A DNA stretch of 64,000 nucleotides from Bacillota bacterium (GCA_023409955.1 JAEYQQ010000131.1:1-64000); one strand, 5' to 3'. Positions 1 through 8,280 are shown, counted from the stretch's first letter. Notes: generated from the sequence alone by a model not told the origin. A program made the numbers and translations.

Positions 1-39
1 ATCTCGGCTTGTGGACAACCGGATGCAAATCCGCCCATC

Positions 40-105
40 TTAAAGTGGATGGCGGTATCCCAGCCAGGGCTGATGGTACATGGCGCCCAGGTTGATACTA
101 GGCAT
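40..105 (-). CDS. possible 21-codon leader ORF or broken gene start
   Basis: On the minus strand an ATG at 105 follows a good ribosome site (GGAGGG, 6 bases upstream) and opens a 21-codon frame ending in TAA at 40-42. I do not recognise the peptide. The +1 frame stays open from there to the window edge, so this could be the start of a frameshifted gene running off the left end, a leader peptide, or chance. The strong ribosome site is the only solid evidence. Confidence 0.3.
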   Translation of the reverse strand: MPSINLGAMYHQPWLGYRHPL

Positions 106-218
106 AGAAATCCCTCCTGACCAAATGGTGCAATCGTTTTCTGAGTAAGACAGTGAAAAATATTTGGATTAAGGCGGTATGCCTTTGGACAAAGGTTTGT
201 ATTTTCTTTGTTTGCCTC

Positions 219-247
219 TTGCATTTGAGGCGAAATTGCATCATAAT
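219..247 (+). promoter_or_regulatory. sigma-A-type promoter for serC-serA
   Basis: TTGCAT at 219-224 and CATAAT at 242-247 are separated by 17 bases. They lie about 105 bases before the serC start. I see no T-box or other recognisable riboswitch between promoter and gene. Confidence 0.5.
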
Positions 248-353
248 ATAGTTAATGGTTCGATTTGAGCCCGCAGGGCAGAAATTGTCCCACGTTAAAT
301 CAAGAGGGATTAGCTGACCTAATTCAACAGCGGAAAGCGAGAGGAATTCGAAA

Positions 354-1448
354 ATGGAGCGCGTATACAATTTTTCTCCTGGGCCGGCAATGCTGCCGCT
401 CCCTGTACTGAAACGGGCACAAGAAGAACTGGTAGTGTATGGGTCTTGTGGTATGTCTGTGATGGAAATGAGCCACCGCAGCAAAATGTATCTGGAGATT
501 TATGATGCCGCGGTTGCGCTCCTTAGGGAGCTGATGGCCATACCAGAATCATATGAAGTACTCTTTTTGCAGGGCGGCGCTACACAGCAGTTTTCTGCAG
601 TGCCACTGAATCTGATGACCGGAAGCGGCAAGGCAGATTATATCGACAGCGGTAACTTTGCCCATTTGGCTGCAGAGGAGGCCGCCCGGTACGGAAAGGT
701 AAACATTGCGGCTTCCAGCAAGGCGGACAATTACACCCATGTGCCTGATCTGACAGCAGCAGCCTTTGATCCCCAGGCGGATTACTGTCATATCACCACT
801 AACAATACCATATATGGTACGAGGTTTGTTACCTTGCCCGATACAGGCAGTGTGCCTCTGGTAGCAGATGCCAGCAGCAACATTTTAAGTGAAGTTATGG
901 ATATACAAAAGTTTGGCGCCATATATGCCGGGGCACAGAAAAACATTGGTCCCAGCGGCCTTTGTGTGCTGATTGTCAGAAAAGATTTGCTGGGCAAGGC
1001 GAATCCGTTATGCCCCAAGCTTTTGAATTGGGATGTGCAGGCCAAGGCTGGCAGTATGTACAACACCCCCAACACCTATGGCATTTACCTTGCCAAGCTG
1101 GGCTTTGAATGGCTCAAGGACTTGGGCGGTGTATCTGCCATTGAGAAGGTTAACAATGACAAAGCGGCGATACTGTATGACTTTTTGGATGAAAGCAGAC
1201 TCTTTTCGCCAACCGCACAGAAGAAATGCCGCAGTTTGATGAATGTGACCTTTGTCACCGGAAGCGATGAGCTGGATGAAAAGTTTGTTAAGGAAGCAGC
1301 CAAGAACGGTTTGGTGAACTTAAAAGGGCACCGTTCTGTTGGCGGCATGCGGGCCAGCATCTACAACGCCATGCCGGTTAGCGGCGTTGAAAAACTAGTG
1401 GAATTCATGAAGAAGTTTGAAATGGAGAATCAGGGATTTCGTCCCTGA
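354..1448 (+). CDS. serC: phosphoserine aminotransferase
   Basis: A PLP-dependent class V aminotransferase that converts 3-phosphohydroxypyruvate and glutamate to phosphoserine in serine synthesis (and can act in pyridoxal phosphate synthesis). At 364 residues it has the family length. The N-terminus carries the SerC hallmark NFSPGPAMLP, and the PLP-binding lysine lies in GAQKNIGPSG near residue 196. The ATG at 354 follows GAGAGG. It is the first gene of a two-gene unit with serA, which supplies its substrate. The two are separated by about 110 bases containing a perfect palindrome. Identification is secure. Confidence 0.97.
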   Translation: MERVYNFSPGPAMLPLPVLKRAQEELVVYGSCGMSVMEMSHRSKMYLEIYDAAVALLRELMAIPESYEVLFLQGGATQQFSAVPLNLMTGSGKADYIDSGNFAHLAAEEAARYGKVNIAASSKADNYTHVPDLTAAAFDPQADYCHITTNNTIYGTRFVTLPDTGSVPLVADASSNILSEVMDIQKFGAIYAGAQKNIGPSGLCVLIVRKDLLGKANPLCPKLLNWDVQAKAGSMYNTPNTYGIYLAKLGFEWLKDLGGVSAIEKVNNDKAAILYDFLDESRLFSPTAQKKCRSLMNVTFVTGSDELDEKFVKEAAKNGLVNLKGHRSVGGMRASIYNAMPVSGVEKLVEFMKKFEMENQGFRP

Positions 1449-1475
1449 AGCAAGCCTGACGTAAGTATGTTTTCA

Positions 1476-1501
1476 CATTTGGCTTCAATTGAAGCCAAAT
1501 G
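1476..1501. promoter_or_regulatory. perfect 26-base palindrome between serC and serA
   Basis: Each arm is CATTTGGCTTCAA and the two halves match perfectly with no spacer. There is no T-run after it, so it is not an ordinary terminator. As DNA it could bind a dimeric regulator; as RNA it could form an intercistronic hairpin that stabilises or processes the serC message. Which of these applies cannot be told from sequence. Confidence 0.5.
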
Positions 1502-1557
1502 GGTAAACGTACACGGTGGATCCAAAGACTATTCGTGATGTTTGAGGAGTGGAAAGA

Positions 1558-2730
1558 ATGTTCAAAATACAAACCCTCAATGAGATATCTGACATTATTC
1601 ATAGCCAGCTTTCGGCTGACCAGTATACTGTGACCAAGGATGAACCTGTACCGGATGCGGTTCTTGTGCGCAGTGCGGATATGCACAGCCTTGTGCTGCC
1701 GGAAAGCCTCACGGCCATTGCCCGGGCTGGAGCTGGTGTCAATAACATTCCCATCGATGCCTGCAGCAAACGGGGCATTGTAGTCTTCAATACGCCCGGG
1801 GCCAATGCCAATGCAGTGGCAGAACTGGTTATGGCAGGCCTTTTGATGTGCAGCCGGGACATTATCGGCGGTGTACAATGGGCAGCGGGGCTGAAGGGAC
1901 AAGGAGAAAGTGTTCCCAAACTGGTTGAAAAGGGAAAAAACCAATTTGTTGGACCAGAGCTTCGTGGTAAAACATTGGGTGTCATTGGCCTTGGCGCCAT
2001 TGGTGCCATGGTGGCCAACAGCGCACATGACGGGCTGGGCATGGACGTTATCGGCCTGGATCCCTTTATCTCTGTAGAAAACGCATGGTCTTTGTCTTAT
2101 GCCATCAAGCGCGCATCCAGCATGGAGGAGCTATTGCAAAAATCGGACTATGTCACCATTCACGTTCCGTTGACACCCAAAACGAAAGGCATGTTTGATT
2201 TCCACATGTTCACCATGATGAAGCAGGATGCCAGGCTGCTCAACTTCAGCCGGGCAGAGCTGGTGGACAGCGATGCCTGCCGCGCCGCACTCAAATCCAA
2301 GAAGCTCGGCGGTTATGTTACTGATTTCCCCACGGATGACATGCTGGGTGTGCCAGGTGTTATCTGCATCCCTCACCTGGGAGCATCCACCCCGGAAAGC
2401 GAAGAGAATTGCGCCAGAATGGCTGCCGCGCAGCTTAGGGATTACTTGGAAACAGGAACCATACGCAACAGCGTGAACATGCCTGAAATCATACTGCCCG
2501 GGCAGCCGGAAGGAAGCAGGATCATGCTGATCCATGAAAACGTGCCCAACATGGTCAGTAACATGTCTGCTGCAATCTCCCGGGAAGGAATCAACATTAA
2601 CAACATGCTCAACAAGAGCCGCCAGGAAATGGCCGTTACCGTGATGGAACTGAGCCAAGTGCCTACAGAGGAACTGATTACTGAGCTCTCTATGCAGCCG
2701 GGGGTCATTAAGGTAAGGTATTGGCAATGA
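1558..2730 (+). CDS. serA: D-3-phosphoglycerate dehydrogenase, short ACT-containing form
   Basis: Catalyses the NAD-dependent first step of serine synthesis, 3-phosphoglycerate to 3-phosphohydroxypyruvate. Visible parts are an N-terminal substrate domain, the Rossmann motif GVIGLGAIGA near residues 140-150, and the catalytic His region CIPHLGAST. A C-terminal ACT regulatory domain from about residue 315 is a likely serine-feedback site. At 390 residues it is the short type without the extra intervening domain. I place the start at ATG 1558 because GAGGAG lies 8 bases upstream; a GTG at 1549 is in frame but overlaps that ribosome site. It follows serC in the same direction, and a hairpin terminator follows. 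Confidence 0.95.
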   Translation: MFKIQTLNEISDIIHSQLSADQYTVTKDEPVPDAVLVRSADMHSLVLPESLTAIARAGAGVNNIPIDACSKRGIVVFNTPGANANAVAELVMAGLLMCSRDIIGGVQWAAGLKGQGESVPKLVEKGKNQFVGPELRGKTLGVIGLGAIGAMVANSAHDGLGMDVIGLDPFISVENAWSLSYAIKRASSMEELLQKSDYVTIHVPLTPKTKGMFDFHMFTMMKQDARLLNFSRAELVDSDACRAALKSKKLGGYVTDFPTDDMLGVPGVICIPHLGASTPESEENCARMAAAQLRDYLETGTIRNSVNMPEIILPGQPEGSRIMLIHENVPNMVSNMSAAISREGININNMLNKSRQEMAVTVMELSQVPTEELITELSMQPGVIKVRYWQ

Positions 2731-2772
2731 TCCCGTCAGCTTGAAAGGACTAAAGCTACTTTTTGGCAGTCT

Positions 2773-2809
2773 AAAAGGGGCCGGATGCGGTGCATCTGCC
2801 CCTTTTTAT
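2773..2809 (+). terminator. intrinsic terminator after serA
   Basis: AAAAGGGGC pairs with GCCCCTTTT around a short loop and is followed by a T-rich stretch. It closes the serC-serA unit. Confidence 0.8.
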
Positions 2810-2845
2810 TTATGCTTGATTGTACCAGCATGCCGCGGAAATGAT

Positions 2846-2875
2846 TTTACAAAACAGCTTTTTCTATGTTATATT
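2846..2875 (+). promoter_or_regulatory. promoter for the LCP gene
   Basis: TTTACA at 2846-2851 and TATATT at 2870-2875 with an 18-base spacer, about 100 bases before the ATG at 2975. Confidence 0.5.
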
Positions 2876-2974
2876 GACAGCTGATGGCGGAAATGTATTT
2901 GAACGGGATGTTTTTGGCATTTACTGCGTTTATTATATGGCTGCATATTTTCACTGTACAAAGGAGCTGGTTAA

Positions 2975-3898
2975 ATGATCAAGCGGCGTATTGCATTAAC
3001 GCTGGCATGTTTGCTTTGTTTTTTAATGATTGGTGCTCACGCACAAGAGCTTCCCAAACCCATTAGCCCCATTGCTTGGGAGGATCTGCCCAAGGTTGTG
3101 GAGGGACAGCACCATTATTTACTGATGTGTGTTGATCAATGGAATGGAAATACCAAGAAATTGGGCAATACCGACGGTTTGGTACTGGTGACAATGGATA
3201 CACGGACCAAACGCCTGATGCTGACATCCTTCAGCAGGGAAATGTTGATCCTGCGGCCTGACGGCGTAATCGGCCGAGTTAACTTTATTGCCAAAAACTA
3301 TGGACCAGAGGAACTGTGCAAAATCATCAGCACCCATTTTGGTATCCGTATTGAAAAATACATGCTGTTTGATATGAACCAGGTTGAGGATATCATTAAT
3401 GCGCTGGGCGGCGTGGATATTACGGTCACCAATGAAGAGGCAGACTATTTGACCCGCTATGCAATACCCGATGATTCCACCGTACCTAGAATGAGGCGCG
3501 GGGGAACATACCGATTCAACGGCCATGCAGCCGTTATTTACATGCGCATTCGCAAGGTGGGGGGAGGCGGCGACCTGATGCGCACCCAGCGTGTGCGGAC
3601 GGTGTTATCCACACTGGCCAATTCGCACAAATCCATTACCTTCGACCAAGCCATTGATGTGATGGAGGCAGTGCTGGACAGTAATTTGCTGACCAATTTG
3701 AGTGCGGGAGAAATGCTGGAAGCGGTTCAATATGCCATGGAGCTGCGAGGAACCACCATGGAGGAACTGCAGCTCCCCTTTGAGGGCGCTTATTCGCCAA
3801 TTAACTATGCGGGGATGTCCACCCGGGAGATTGATTTTGATGCCTGCCGTCAGGCGCTGTGGGACTTTTTGGAAAACAGTTTTCTTGTGATCGATTGA
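2975..3898 (+). CDS. LCP (LytR-CpsA-Psr) family cell-wall polymer ligase
   Basis: LCP proteins transfer lipid-linked glycopolymers such as teichoic acids or capsule to peptidoglycan outside the membrane. Here a cleavable-looking signal peptide (residues 1-24, ending AHAQE) replaces the usual N-terminal anchor. The LCP domain follows with the typical TDGLVLVTMD strand, the SFSRE arginine segment that binds polyprenyl phosphate, and RVNFIAKNYG. At 307 residues it is a minimal single-domain form. It has its own promoter and terminator and so is monocistronic. The exact polymer transferred is unknown. The surface-glycan genes at 52-60 kb are possible partners, by inference only. Confidence 0.85.
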   Translation: MIKRRIALTLACLLCFLMIGAHAQELPKPISPIAWEDLPKVVEGQHHYLLMCVDQWNGNTKKLGNTDGLVLVTMDTRTKRLMLTSFSREMLILRPDGVIGRVNFIAKNYGPEELCKIISTHFGIRIEKYMLFDMNQVEDIINALGGVDITVTNEEADYLTRYAIPDDSTVPRMRRGGTYRFNGHAAVIYMRIRKVGGGGDLMRTQRVRTVLSTLANSHKSITFDQAIDVMEAVLDSNLLTNLSAGEMLEAVQYAMELRGTTMEELQLPFEGAYSPINYAGMSTREIDFDACRQALWDFLENSFLVID

Positions 3899-3916
3899 CT
3901 TGCGGGTTACCATTAT

Positions 3917-3957
3917 AAAAGGGCCGGTGCAGATTGGTTTGCTGCAAGGCCCTTTTT
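3917..3957. terminator. bidirectional terminator between convergent genes
   Basis: AAAAGGGCC and GGCCCTTTT arms with A- and T-runs on the two sides serve both the LCP gene and the convergent gene ending at 3962. Confidence 0.8.
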
Positions 3958-3961
3958 GCAT

Positions 3962-5047
3962 TCACATGCTGTATTGATTGCCGTATAGTTTCTCTTCTGC
4001 AAAGAGAAACAGTTTCTTTACCTTTGCGATGGTCTGCTCATCCAGCGCATCCCAGCAAAACCATGGCCACAGGGGGCATTTTAAGGTAACCCCGCCAGGA
4101 TAGTTCAGCAGCAGCGCAAGCTTTTGGCGCTTTCTGCTTTTATCGGTCTGGGTGCAATAGCCGCAGTTGTCACAGGCCTTGGTACGCATATAGCACAGCT
4201 CACCCAAGGCATATTCCATTTGGTGATAAAAGCCAAGCAGTTTTCGAAAGGCGGGGACTTTGAACTCAAAGCACATTTGATTCCTGTCCCGCCAACGCAA
4301 AGAGATATAAAAGTAGCTGCGCTCCTTGTCTTTGTGTACCTTTTCCCAGCGGACCTGGTTATGCCTTTCTTCATTGGTTAAGGAGTAGCCCATACCTTCA
4401 AAAAAGGACTCCAAATCAATAAGCCATGCACTGTCTGTGTATAGCTTGCCAAACATCTGGGCAGCCCTGTATGGATGGTCAGGGGTGGTACCATACAGAA
4501 AGCGGGTCAGTATGGCAATGGCCTGTCCGCCGGGCGCTGAGGCGGCTTCGCTTCGATGTTTCCATGCAGGGAAAAGGTTTGGGAACTTTGAGCAGCGGAT
4601 GATCATGCCCTGCGGAACAGATTCGTATGTCAGACCCAGCTGGTTATATTTATCCAACAGTTTAGCTGTTACCATCCAGCTAGACTTGGCGATGAACAAA
4701 TGATTATCCATGGGAAGACCTGCGATGCCCAATTTGTGCAGGGGGGCAAGCCAGTCAAAGAGCTTCTTCTCAGCTTTCATCATGGCATCCATCAATTCCG
4801 GATTGGTTTTATTCAGATGCCAGCGTTCCTCAAAGCATTGGTCAGGCAAAAAGGGAATACCGGTACATTCGGGGTTTTGATAGCAAATGGAGATGGCTTC
4901 ATGAAGGAATTGATGCATTTGATGCTTCGACAATGAATCGTCATCGCCTGGGATTTCCTCAAAGGCAGGATAGGATTTAAGATAGGCATGAATGATCCTG
5001 GCGCCAAGGGAAGGGTATGATTGACTCAAGAGAAGCTGCTTATGCAT
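3962..5047 (-). CDS. hypothetical protein with a C-terminal cysteine cluster
   Basis: I do not recognise this 361-residue protein. It is soluble-looking and rich in aromatic residues. Near residue 300 it has the cluster CDNCGYC, and further Cys follow around TLKCPLWPWFCW, which could hold zinc or an iron-sulfur cluster. The start at 5047 is chosen because AGAGGA lies 7 bases upstream. The in-frame ATG at 5083 has no ribosome site and would sit about 9 bases from the predicted transcript start. It has its own promoter, divergent from the methionine sulfoxide reductase gene, which gives no clear functional link. Confidence 0.7.
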   Translation of the reverse strand: MHKQLLLSQSYPSLGARIIHAYLKSYPAFEEIPGDDDSLSKHQMHQFLHEAISICYQNPECTGIPFLPDQCFEERWHLNKTNPELMDAMMKAEKKLFDWLAPLHKLGIAGLPMDNHLFIAKSSWMVTAKLLDKYNQLGLTYESVPQGMIIRCSKFPNLFPAWKHRSEAASAPGGQAIAILTRFLYGTTPDHPYRAAQMFGKLYTDSAWLIDLESFFEGMGYSLTNEERHNQVRWEKVHKDKERSYFYISLRWRDRNQMCFEFKVPAFRKLLGFYHQMEYALGELCYMRTKACDNCGYCTQTDKSRKRQKLALLLNYPGGVTLKCPLWPWFCWDALDEQTIAKVKKLFLFAEEKLYGNQYSM

Positions 5048-5098
5048 AAGTAAATCCTCTTTACATATTCTGTGTTTATCCATTCATCTCTGCGACAC

Positions 5099-5127
5099 AG
5101 TATAATGATTTGAATGCGTATATGCAA
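5099..5127 (-). promoter_or_regulatory. promoter for the Cys-cluster protein
   Basis: On the minus strand TTGCAT is followed after 17 bases by TATACT. The transcript would begin near 5092, which favours the internal ATG at 5047 as translation start. Confidence 0.5.
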
Positions 5128-5198
5128 TAGGAGATGAAAACGCTAAAGTGTATGAAGTTTGGTATTGTTAACGGAAAGGCAACGGGAAAGACACTATG

Positions 5199-5207
5199 TG
5201 GTATAAT
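5199..5207 (+). promoter_or_regulatory. extended -10 promoter for the GAF-type sulfoxide reductase
   Basis: TGGTATAAT at 5199-5207 is a perfect extended -10 element (TGnTATAAT). No good -35 is seen. A start near 5214 rules out translation from the upstream in-frame ATG at 5134. Confidence 0.55.
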
Positions 5208-5247
5208 GTCATTTATCCAGCTACATTTGATAAAGGAGGCAGGCAAT

Positions 5248-5739
5248 TTGATTGAAACGAAGGAAACGTATCCTAAGCAGAAGACGCAAATGTATGACCT
5301 ATTAAAAAGGCAGCTTTATGCGCTGATGGAAGGGGAAACCCATCCGCTGCCCCACTTGAGCAATATGGCTGCGCTACTAAACGGCGCGTTGCAGGATATC
5401 AATTGGGTGGGCTTTTATCTGATGACGCAGGGCGATTTATTGCTGGGGCCATTCCAGGGAAAGCCGGCCTGCATCCGTATCCCAGTAGGCAAAGGGGTAT
5501 GCGGCACAGCTGTTGCACAGAACAGGACGCAGCGGGTAGCGGATGTTCATCAGTTTCCTGGCCATATTGCCTGCGACAGTGCATCAAATTCGGAGATTGT
5601 AATTCCGATGCGTGCAAACGGAAGTGTTGTAGGCGTGCTGGATATAGACAGCCCCAGCTTCTCCCGCTTTGATGAGCAGGATCAGCAGGGGCTGGAGGAA
5701 CTGGTTGAAATTCTATGCACAGGCTGCCTATGGAGCTAA
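5248..5739 (+). CDS. msrC: free methionine-(R)-sulfoxide reductase, GAF type
   Basis: Reduces free L-methionine-(R)-sulfoxide using three cysteines in a single GAF domain. The 163-residue protein has Cys75, Cys85 (in GVCG) and Cys109 (in IACD). Their spacing of 10 and 24 residues matches Cys84/94/118 of the E. coli enzyme, so the chemistry is probably intact. The TTG start at 5248 is preceded by AAAGGAGG with 8 bases of spacing, while the ATG at 5134 lies upstream of the likely transcript start. It is a single-gene unit. In an anaerobe it would repair oxidised free methionine after oxygen exposure. Confidence 0.9.
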   Translation: MIETKETYPKQKTQMYDLLKRQLYALMEGETHPLPHLSNMAALLNGALQDINWVGFYLMTQGDLLLGPFQGKPACIRIPVGKGVCGTAVAQNRTQRVADVHQFPGHIACDSASNSEIVIPMRANGSVVGVLDIDSPSFSRFDEQDQQGLEELVEILCTGCLWS

Positions 5740-5742
5740 AGC

Positions 5743-6738
5743 TCAATTAGGAAGGCTGCGGCTTTTTTGTGCCTTGAACACTCCGGACACGATCTCGATG
5801 GCTGTGCCAATCAGAGAGAGGATGCAGAAGGCTGTGATGCCATTTTGCCAGTAGCTGTTCATGGCTTGTAATTCAATGTCAAAAGCGTTGGCAGCGCGCT
5901 GGATGAATGCCGGGTTAAACGTATTGGCACCTGTTAAGAAAAGAATGGAGGCGGCTGTCCACAAAATGCTGTTGATGCCGGATAAAAGAGCGATTGGGTA
6001 ATTCCAACGGGCATAGTAGAATTTTACCGCTGCCACCGCCCAGGAGATAATGGTCAGCCCAGCAAGATAGGGGATATACCGGTTTACTGCCAGGCTGTTA
6101 AAGAGCGGCAGGCTGATGCTATTCAAGCCATACTCATGCCAGCCGATCAAAGACTGATAGCGTACCATGATCACCAGAAATACCGCTGAGAATACCATAC
6201 CGATGACGGTTTCTGCTCTGGAGATTTTGATATGATTCTTGGATGGCAGATTCGGCAGATCTTTTATCGACCATGCATGGCTTCCTTTGGCAGTTTGGAA
6301 GTATTCCGCCAGTCCAAAGCTCAGTGTTACCCATAAAAAACCATTGGTGATGGCGGAAAACAGTGCGCTCAGTATCCCCGTGAAAGCGCTTGTAAGCCCC
6401 TGGCCAAAGGTTCCGCCTGCCGGAGCGTCCACCAAGGTGCCAAAAACGCTTAGAACAGAGAAGATGACTGCCAGCAGTGAGATGACTAGCTTTAAAATAG
6501 TCAGGTAATCGTCAAAGAGCGACGGAGAGATCAGATACCGGGGCTTTACCCTGTATTGCTCCGCCAGCTTTCCCGGATCGCCCAGGGAGTTCAGCACACG
6601 TTCCACATCAGATGCCGTAGGGCTTTCTGGCAGCATATCGCTGATGTTTGCTTTTAGTTCACGTTCCACATCCGTACGGTTTTGCTCCGGCAGCCTGCGG
6701 ATGACATCATAGACATAACGGTCAATCAAGAGATTCAT
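5743..6738 (-). CDS. HAAS-domain membrane protein paired with a PadR regulator
   Basis: The first 70 or so residues (RLPEQNRTDVERELKANI, then a SLGDPGKLAEQYR segment) match the helical HAAS domain that commonly accompanies PadR-type repressors. Four to six hydrophobic membrane segments follow up to residue 331. The gene overlaps the PadR gene upstream by 17 bases, so the two are translationally coupled. Family knowledge suggests a membrane sensor or partner of the repressor. The signal is unknown. It ends only 4 bases from the convergent msrC stop, without an obvious terminator between them. Confidence 0.75.
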   Translation of the reverse strand: MNLLIDRYVYDVIRRLPEQNRTDVERELKANISDMLPESPTASDVERVLNSLGDPGKLAEQYRVKPRYLISPSLFDDYLTILKLVISLLAVIFSVLSVFGTLVDAPAGGTFGQGLTSAFTGILSALFSAITNGFLWVTLSFGLAEYFQTAKGSHAWSIKDLPNLPSKNHIKISRAETVIGMVFSAVFLVIMVRYQSLIGWHEYGLNSISLPLFNSLAVNRYIPYLAGLTIISWAVAAVKFYYARWNYPIALLSGINSILWTAASILFLTGANTFNPAFIQRAANAFDIELQAMNSYWQNGITAFCILSLIGTAIEIVSGVFKAQKSRSLPN

Positions 6739-7081
6739 ACTCGTCCTCCTTCAAAAGGCCTTCCATTTCTTCGCATATGCGCCGCCATTCGTTTTTTAGG
6801 GTTTCATACATTTCAAGCCCTTGCCTGCTAAGCAGATAGTATTTGCGCGGCCGGCTTTCTGCTGTGTCCCATTTGCTTTCCAATAGCCCTTGGGCCTCCA
6901 TTCGTCGAAGCAGTGGGTACAGTGTGCCAGGTTCAACGTTTGTTCGCTTTTTCTCCAACTGCTGTAAAAGGGAATATCCATAGCATGGCTGCTTTAGCTG
7001 ACTGAGTACTGCCAGGGTCAACGTGCCCCGGCGCATTTCCAAAAGAATGTTACTTAGCAACGCCGTATCATCCAAGTTCAT
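6722..7081 (-). CDS. PadR family transcriptional regulator
   Basis: A 119-residue winged-helix repressor. MRRGTLTLAVLSQL and YGYSLLQQLEKK form the typical PadR N-terminal helices, followed by EPGTLYPLLRRMEAQGLLES, the DNA-recognition region. I use the ATG at 7081; its GAGG site is very close, and a GTG one codon upstream is an alternative. It is followed with overlap by the HAAS membrane protein. The promoter contains an inverted repeat between its -35 and -10 boxes, suggesting autorepression. PadR repressors often respond to phenolics, drugs or envelope stress. The effector here is not known. Confidence 0.9.
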   Translation of the reverse strand: MNLDDTALLSNILLEMRRGTLTLAVLSQLKQPCYGYSLLQQLEKKRTNVEPGTLYPLLRRMEAQGLLESKWDTAESRPRKYYLLSRQGLEMYETLKNEWRRICEEMEGLLKEDEYESLD

Positions 7082-7093
7082 CACCTCAGATTC

Positions 7094-7123
7094 ATTATAA
7101 TGTGCGACGCACACTATTGTCAA
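7094..7123 (-). promoter_or_regulatory. PadR-HAAS promoter with embedded operator
   Basis: On the minus strand TTGACA and TATAAT are separated by 18 bases. The spacer contains TGTGCGTCGCACA (7101-7113), an inverted repeat with one central base. A repeat in this place is what an autorepressing PadR protein would occupy, blocking polymerase. The binding itself is inferred. Confidence 0.65.
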
Positions 7124-7190
7124 CAATAAAATATAAAGAAAAAGCCAATATAATAGAAGTTCGAATACGGCAGGCTTTGCGTATAGAAAA

Positions 7191-7224
7191 TGGTGTTTAT
7201 ACGGCATGTGCAGCATAAACACCA
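7191..7224. repeat. inverted repeat in the intergenic region upstream of padR
   Basis: TGGTGTTTAT and ATAAACACCA form a 10-base stem with a 14-base loop. About 30 bases on, TGATATATCA (7255-7264) is a second palindrome. No T-run follows. These may be binding sites or a hairpin; nothing else is seen in 7124-7295. Confidence 0.4.
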
Positions 7225-7295
7225 CTTCTGTATCAATTATCACCCGTATAGAGTGATATATCACCACTTGGTTAAGGTTTTATGATGTATTTTAA

Positions 7296-7682
7296 TTATA
7301 AGTACACCACATGCGTTTGGGTATTGGGGAGACGGGAGTTCAGTATCCCTGCGATATCCCTGCGGGTATTGCCTTCTGGTTTTCCTGATCCCAGGATGAT
7401 ATGTGCGGCATTTTGCTCCATGGCATATTGAATCAGGCGTTCTACAGGGTCGGGTGCTCTCAGTACGGCCATTTCTGCGCCGGCTTCACAGGAGAGGCCG
7501 TACAAATAATTCAAAGCATCGCTCTGGGTGGAGCCGCCCAGCAAAAGTGCACCGGCAGGTGCAACATGGACTACCAGAAGCGGAGCGCAAAGTTCTTTGG
7601 CAAGGTCAACCCCTTTTTGAATGAGTCTGTCGCATGTTTTTTGGCCAGTCACGCAGACCAGCACAGGGCGTTCTTCATACAC
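7296..7682 (-). CDS. UspA-like universal stress domain protein
   Basis: A 128-residue single alpha/beta domain resembling the universal stress fold, close to the Usp domain found in KdpD sensors. It begins with the strand RPVLVCVTG, and near its end HIILGSGKPEGNTRRD resembles the nucleotide-loop G-x2-G-x9-G pattern. The GTG start at 7682 has AAAAGGAG 9 bases upstream. Role unknown beyond family membership. The nearest same-strand gene upstream ends about 40 bases away (7722), so they may share a transcript. Confidence 0.7.
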   Translation of the reverse strand: MYEERPVLVCVTGQKTCDRLIQKGVDLAKELCAPLLVVHVAPAGALLLGGSTQSDALNYLYGLSCEAGAEMAVLRAPDPVERLIQYAMEQNAAHIILGSGKPEGNTRRDIAGILNSRLPNTQTHVVYL

Positions 7683-7721
7683 GGAGATAGTCTCCTTTTC
7701 GCTGATAGAGCAGGTTGTGAC

Positions 7722-8195
7722 TTAATTGGCTTTGCGGAAGTCAGCTACTGCTTTATCATGAGATATGACTGTGATTCTGTCACCTGGTACAAAAGGCGGT
7801 GTCCCCTTTTGCACATCGTAATAAAAGAGGCGGTCATCGGCATCGTCGTCTTTATCGCCAACATTGATGCTCATGGGGTAGTATTCCACACCTTCACGAA
7901 TGCAGGATTGCTCTGCGATCTCCCTCACGCGGCCGGTGGTTTCTCTGGTACGCCCTTGCAGCACATTTTTCAAATGACGGCCGTAGCTGACAACCGGGCT
8001 GATGAACATGCTATAACAAAAAATTGCCAGAGAACCGCCTAAGATGGTCAGCAAGATGGTCAGCCATTGCAGCCTGATGGAAGGGAGCAGCGATATGACA
8101 ATGCCCGCCAAGAAGAATACCAAGGGGATTGATAATGCAAGAACCCGCCGTTTAAGCTGTTGGTGATTTTCTTCCCAGTTGCTTTGCTGATACAT
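7722..8195 (-). CDS. hypothetical membrane protein, two transmembrane segments
   Basis: A 157-residue protein not recognised as a named family. It has a charged N-terminus, two hydrophobic helices at about residues 20-40 and 45-67, then a soluble C-terminal domain of mixed strands ending in PFVPGDRITVISHDK, which looks like a small beta-barrel domain facing one side of the membrane. The ATG at 8195 has GGAGG 9 bases upstream. A good promoter precedes it, and it probably forms a unit with the UspA-like gene. Confidence 0.65.
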   Translation of the reverse strand: MYQQSNWEENHQQLKRRVLALSIPLVFFLAGIVISLLPSIRLQWLTILLTILGGSLAIFCYSMFISPVVSYGRHLKNVLQGRTRETTGRVREIAEQSCIREGVEYYPMSINVGDKDDDADDRLFYYDVQKGTPPFVPGDRITVISHDKAVADFRKAN

Positions 8196-8251
8196 TGTTA
8201 TTTCCTCCGTATGCTATGCTGAAAGACAGAGCATCATGCGCCCACCTATTA

Positions 8252-8280
8252 TTTATACGTCAAAACCATCTCCTTGTAAA
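8252..8280 (-). promoter_or_regulatory. promoter for the 157-residue membrane protein
   Basis: On the minus strand TTTACA and TATAAA are separated by 17 bases, about 55 bases before the start codon. Confidence 0.5.

Noticed and set aside
106..353. A T-box or other amino-acid-sensing leader before serC
   Set aside because: No AGGGTGG-type T-box motif and no terminator in the leader.
5134..5247. Longer N-terminus for the methionine sulfoxide reductase
   Set aside because: The likely promoter lies inside this stretch (5199-5207) and the family starts near the TTG at 5248, which has a strong ribosome site.
7155..7170. GTTCGAATAC, resembling a tRNA T-loop
   Set aside because: No acceptor, D or anticodon stem can be formed around it and no CCA-end context is seen.
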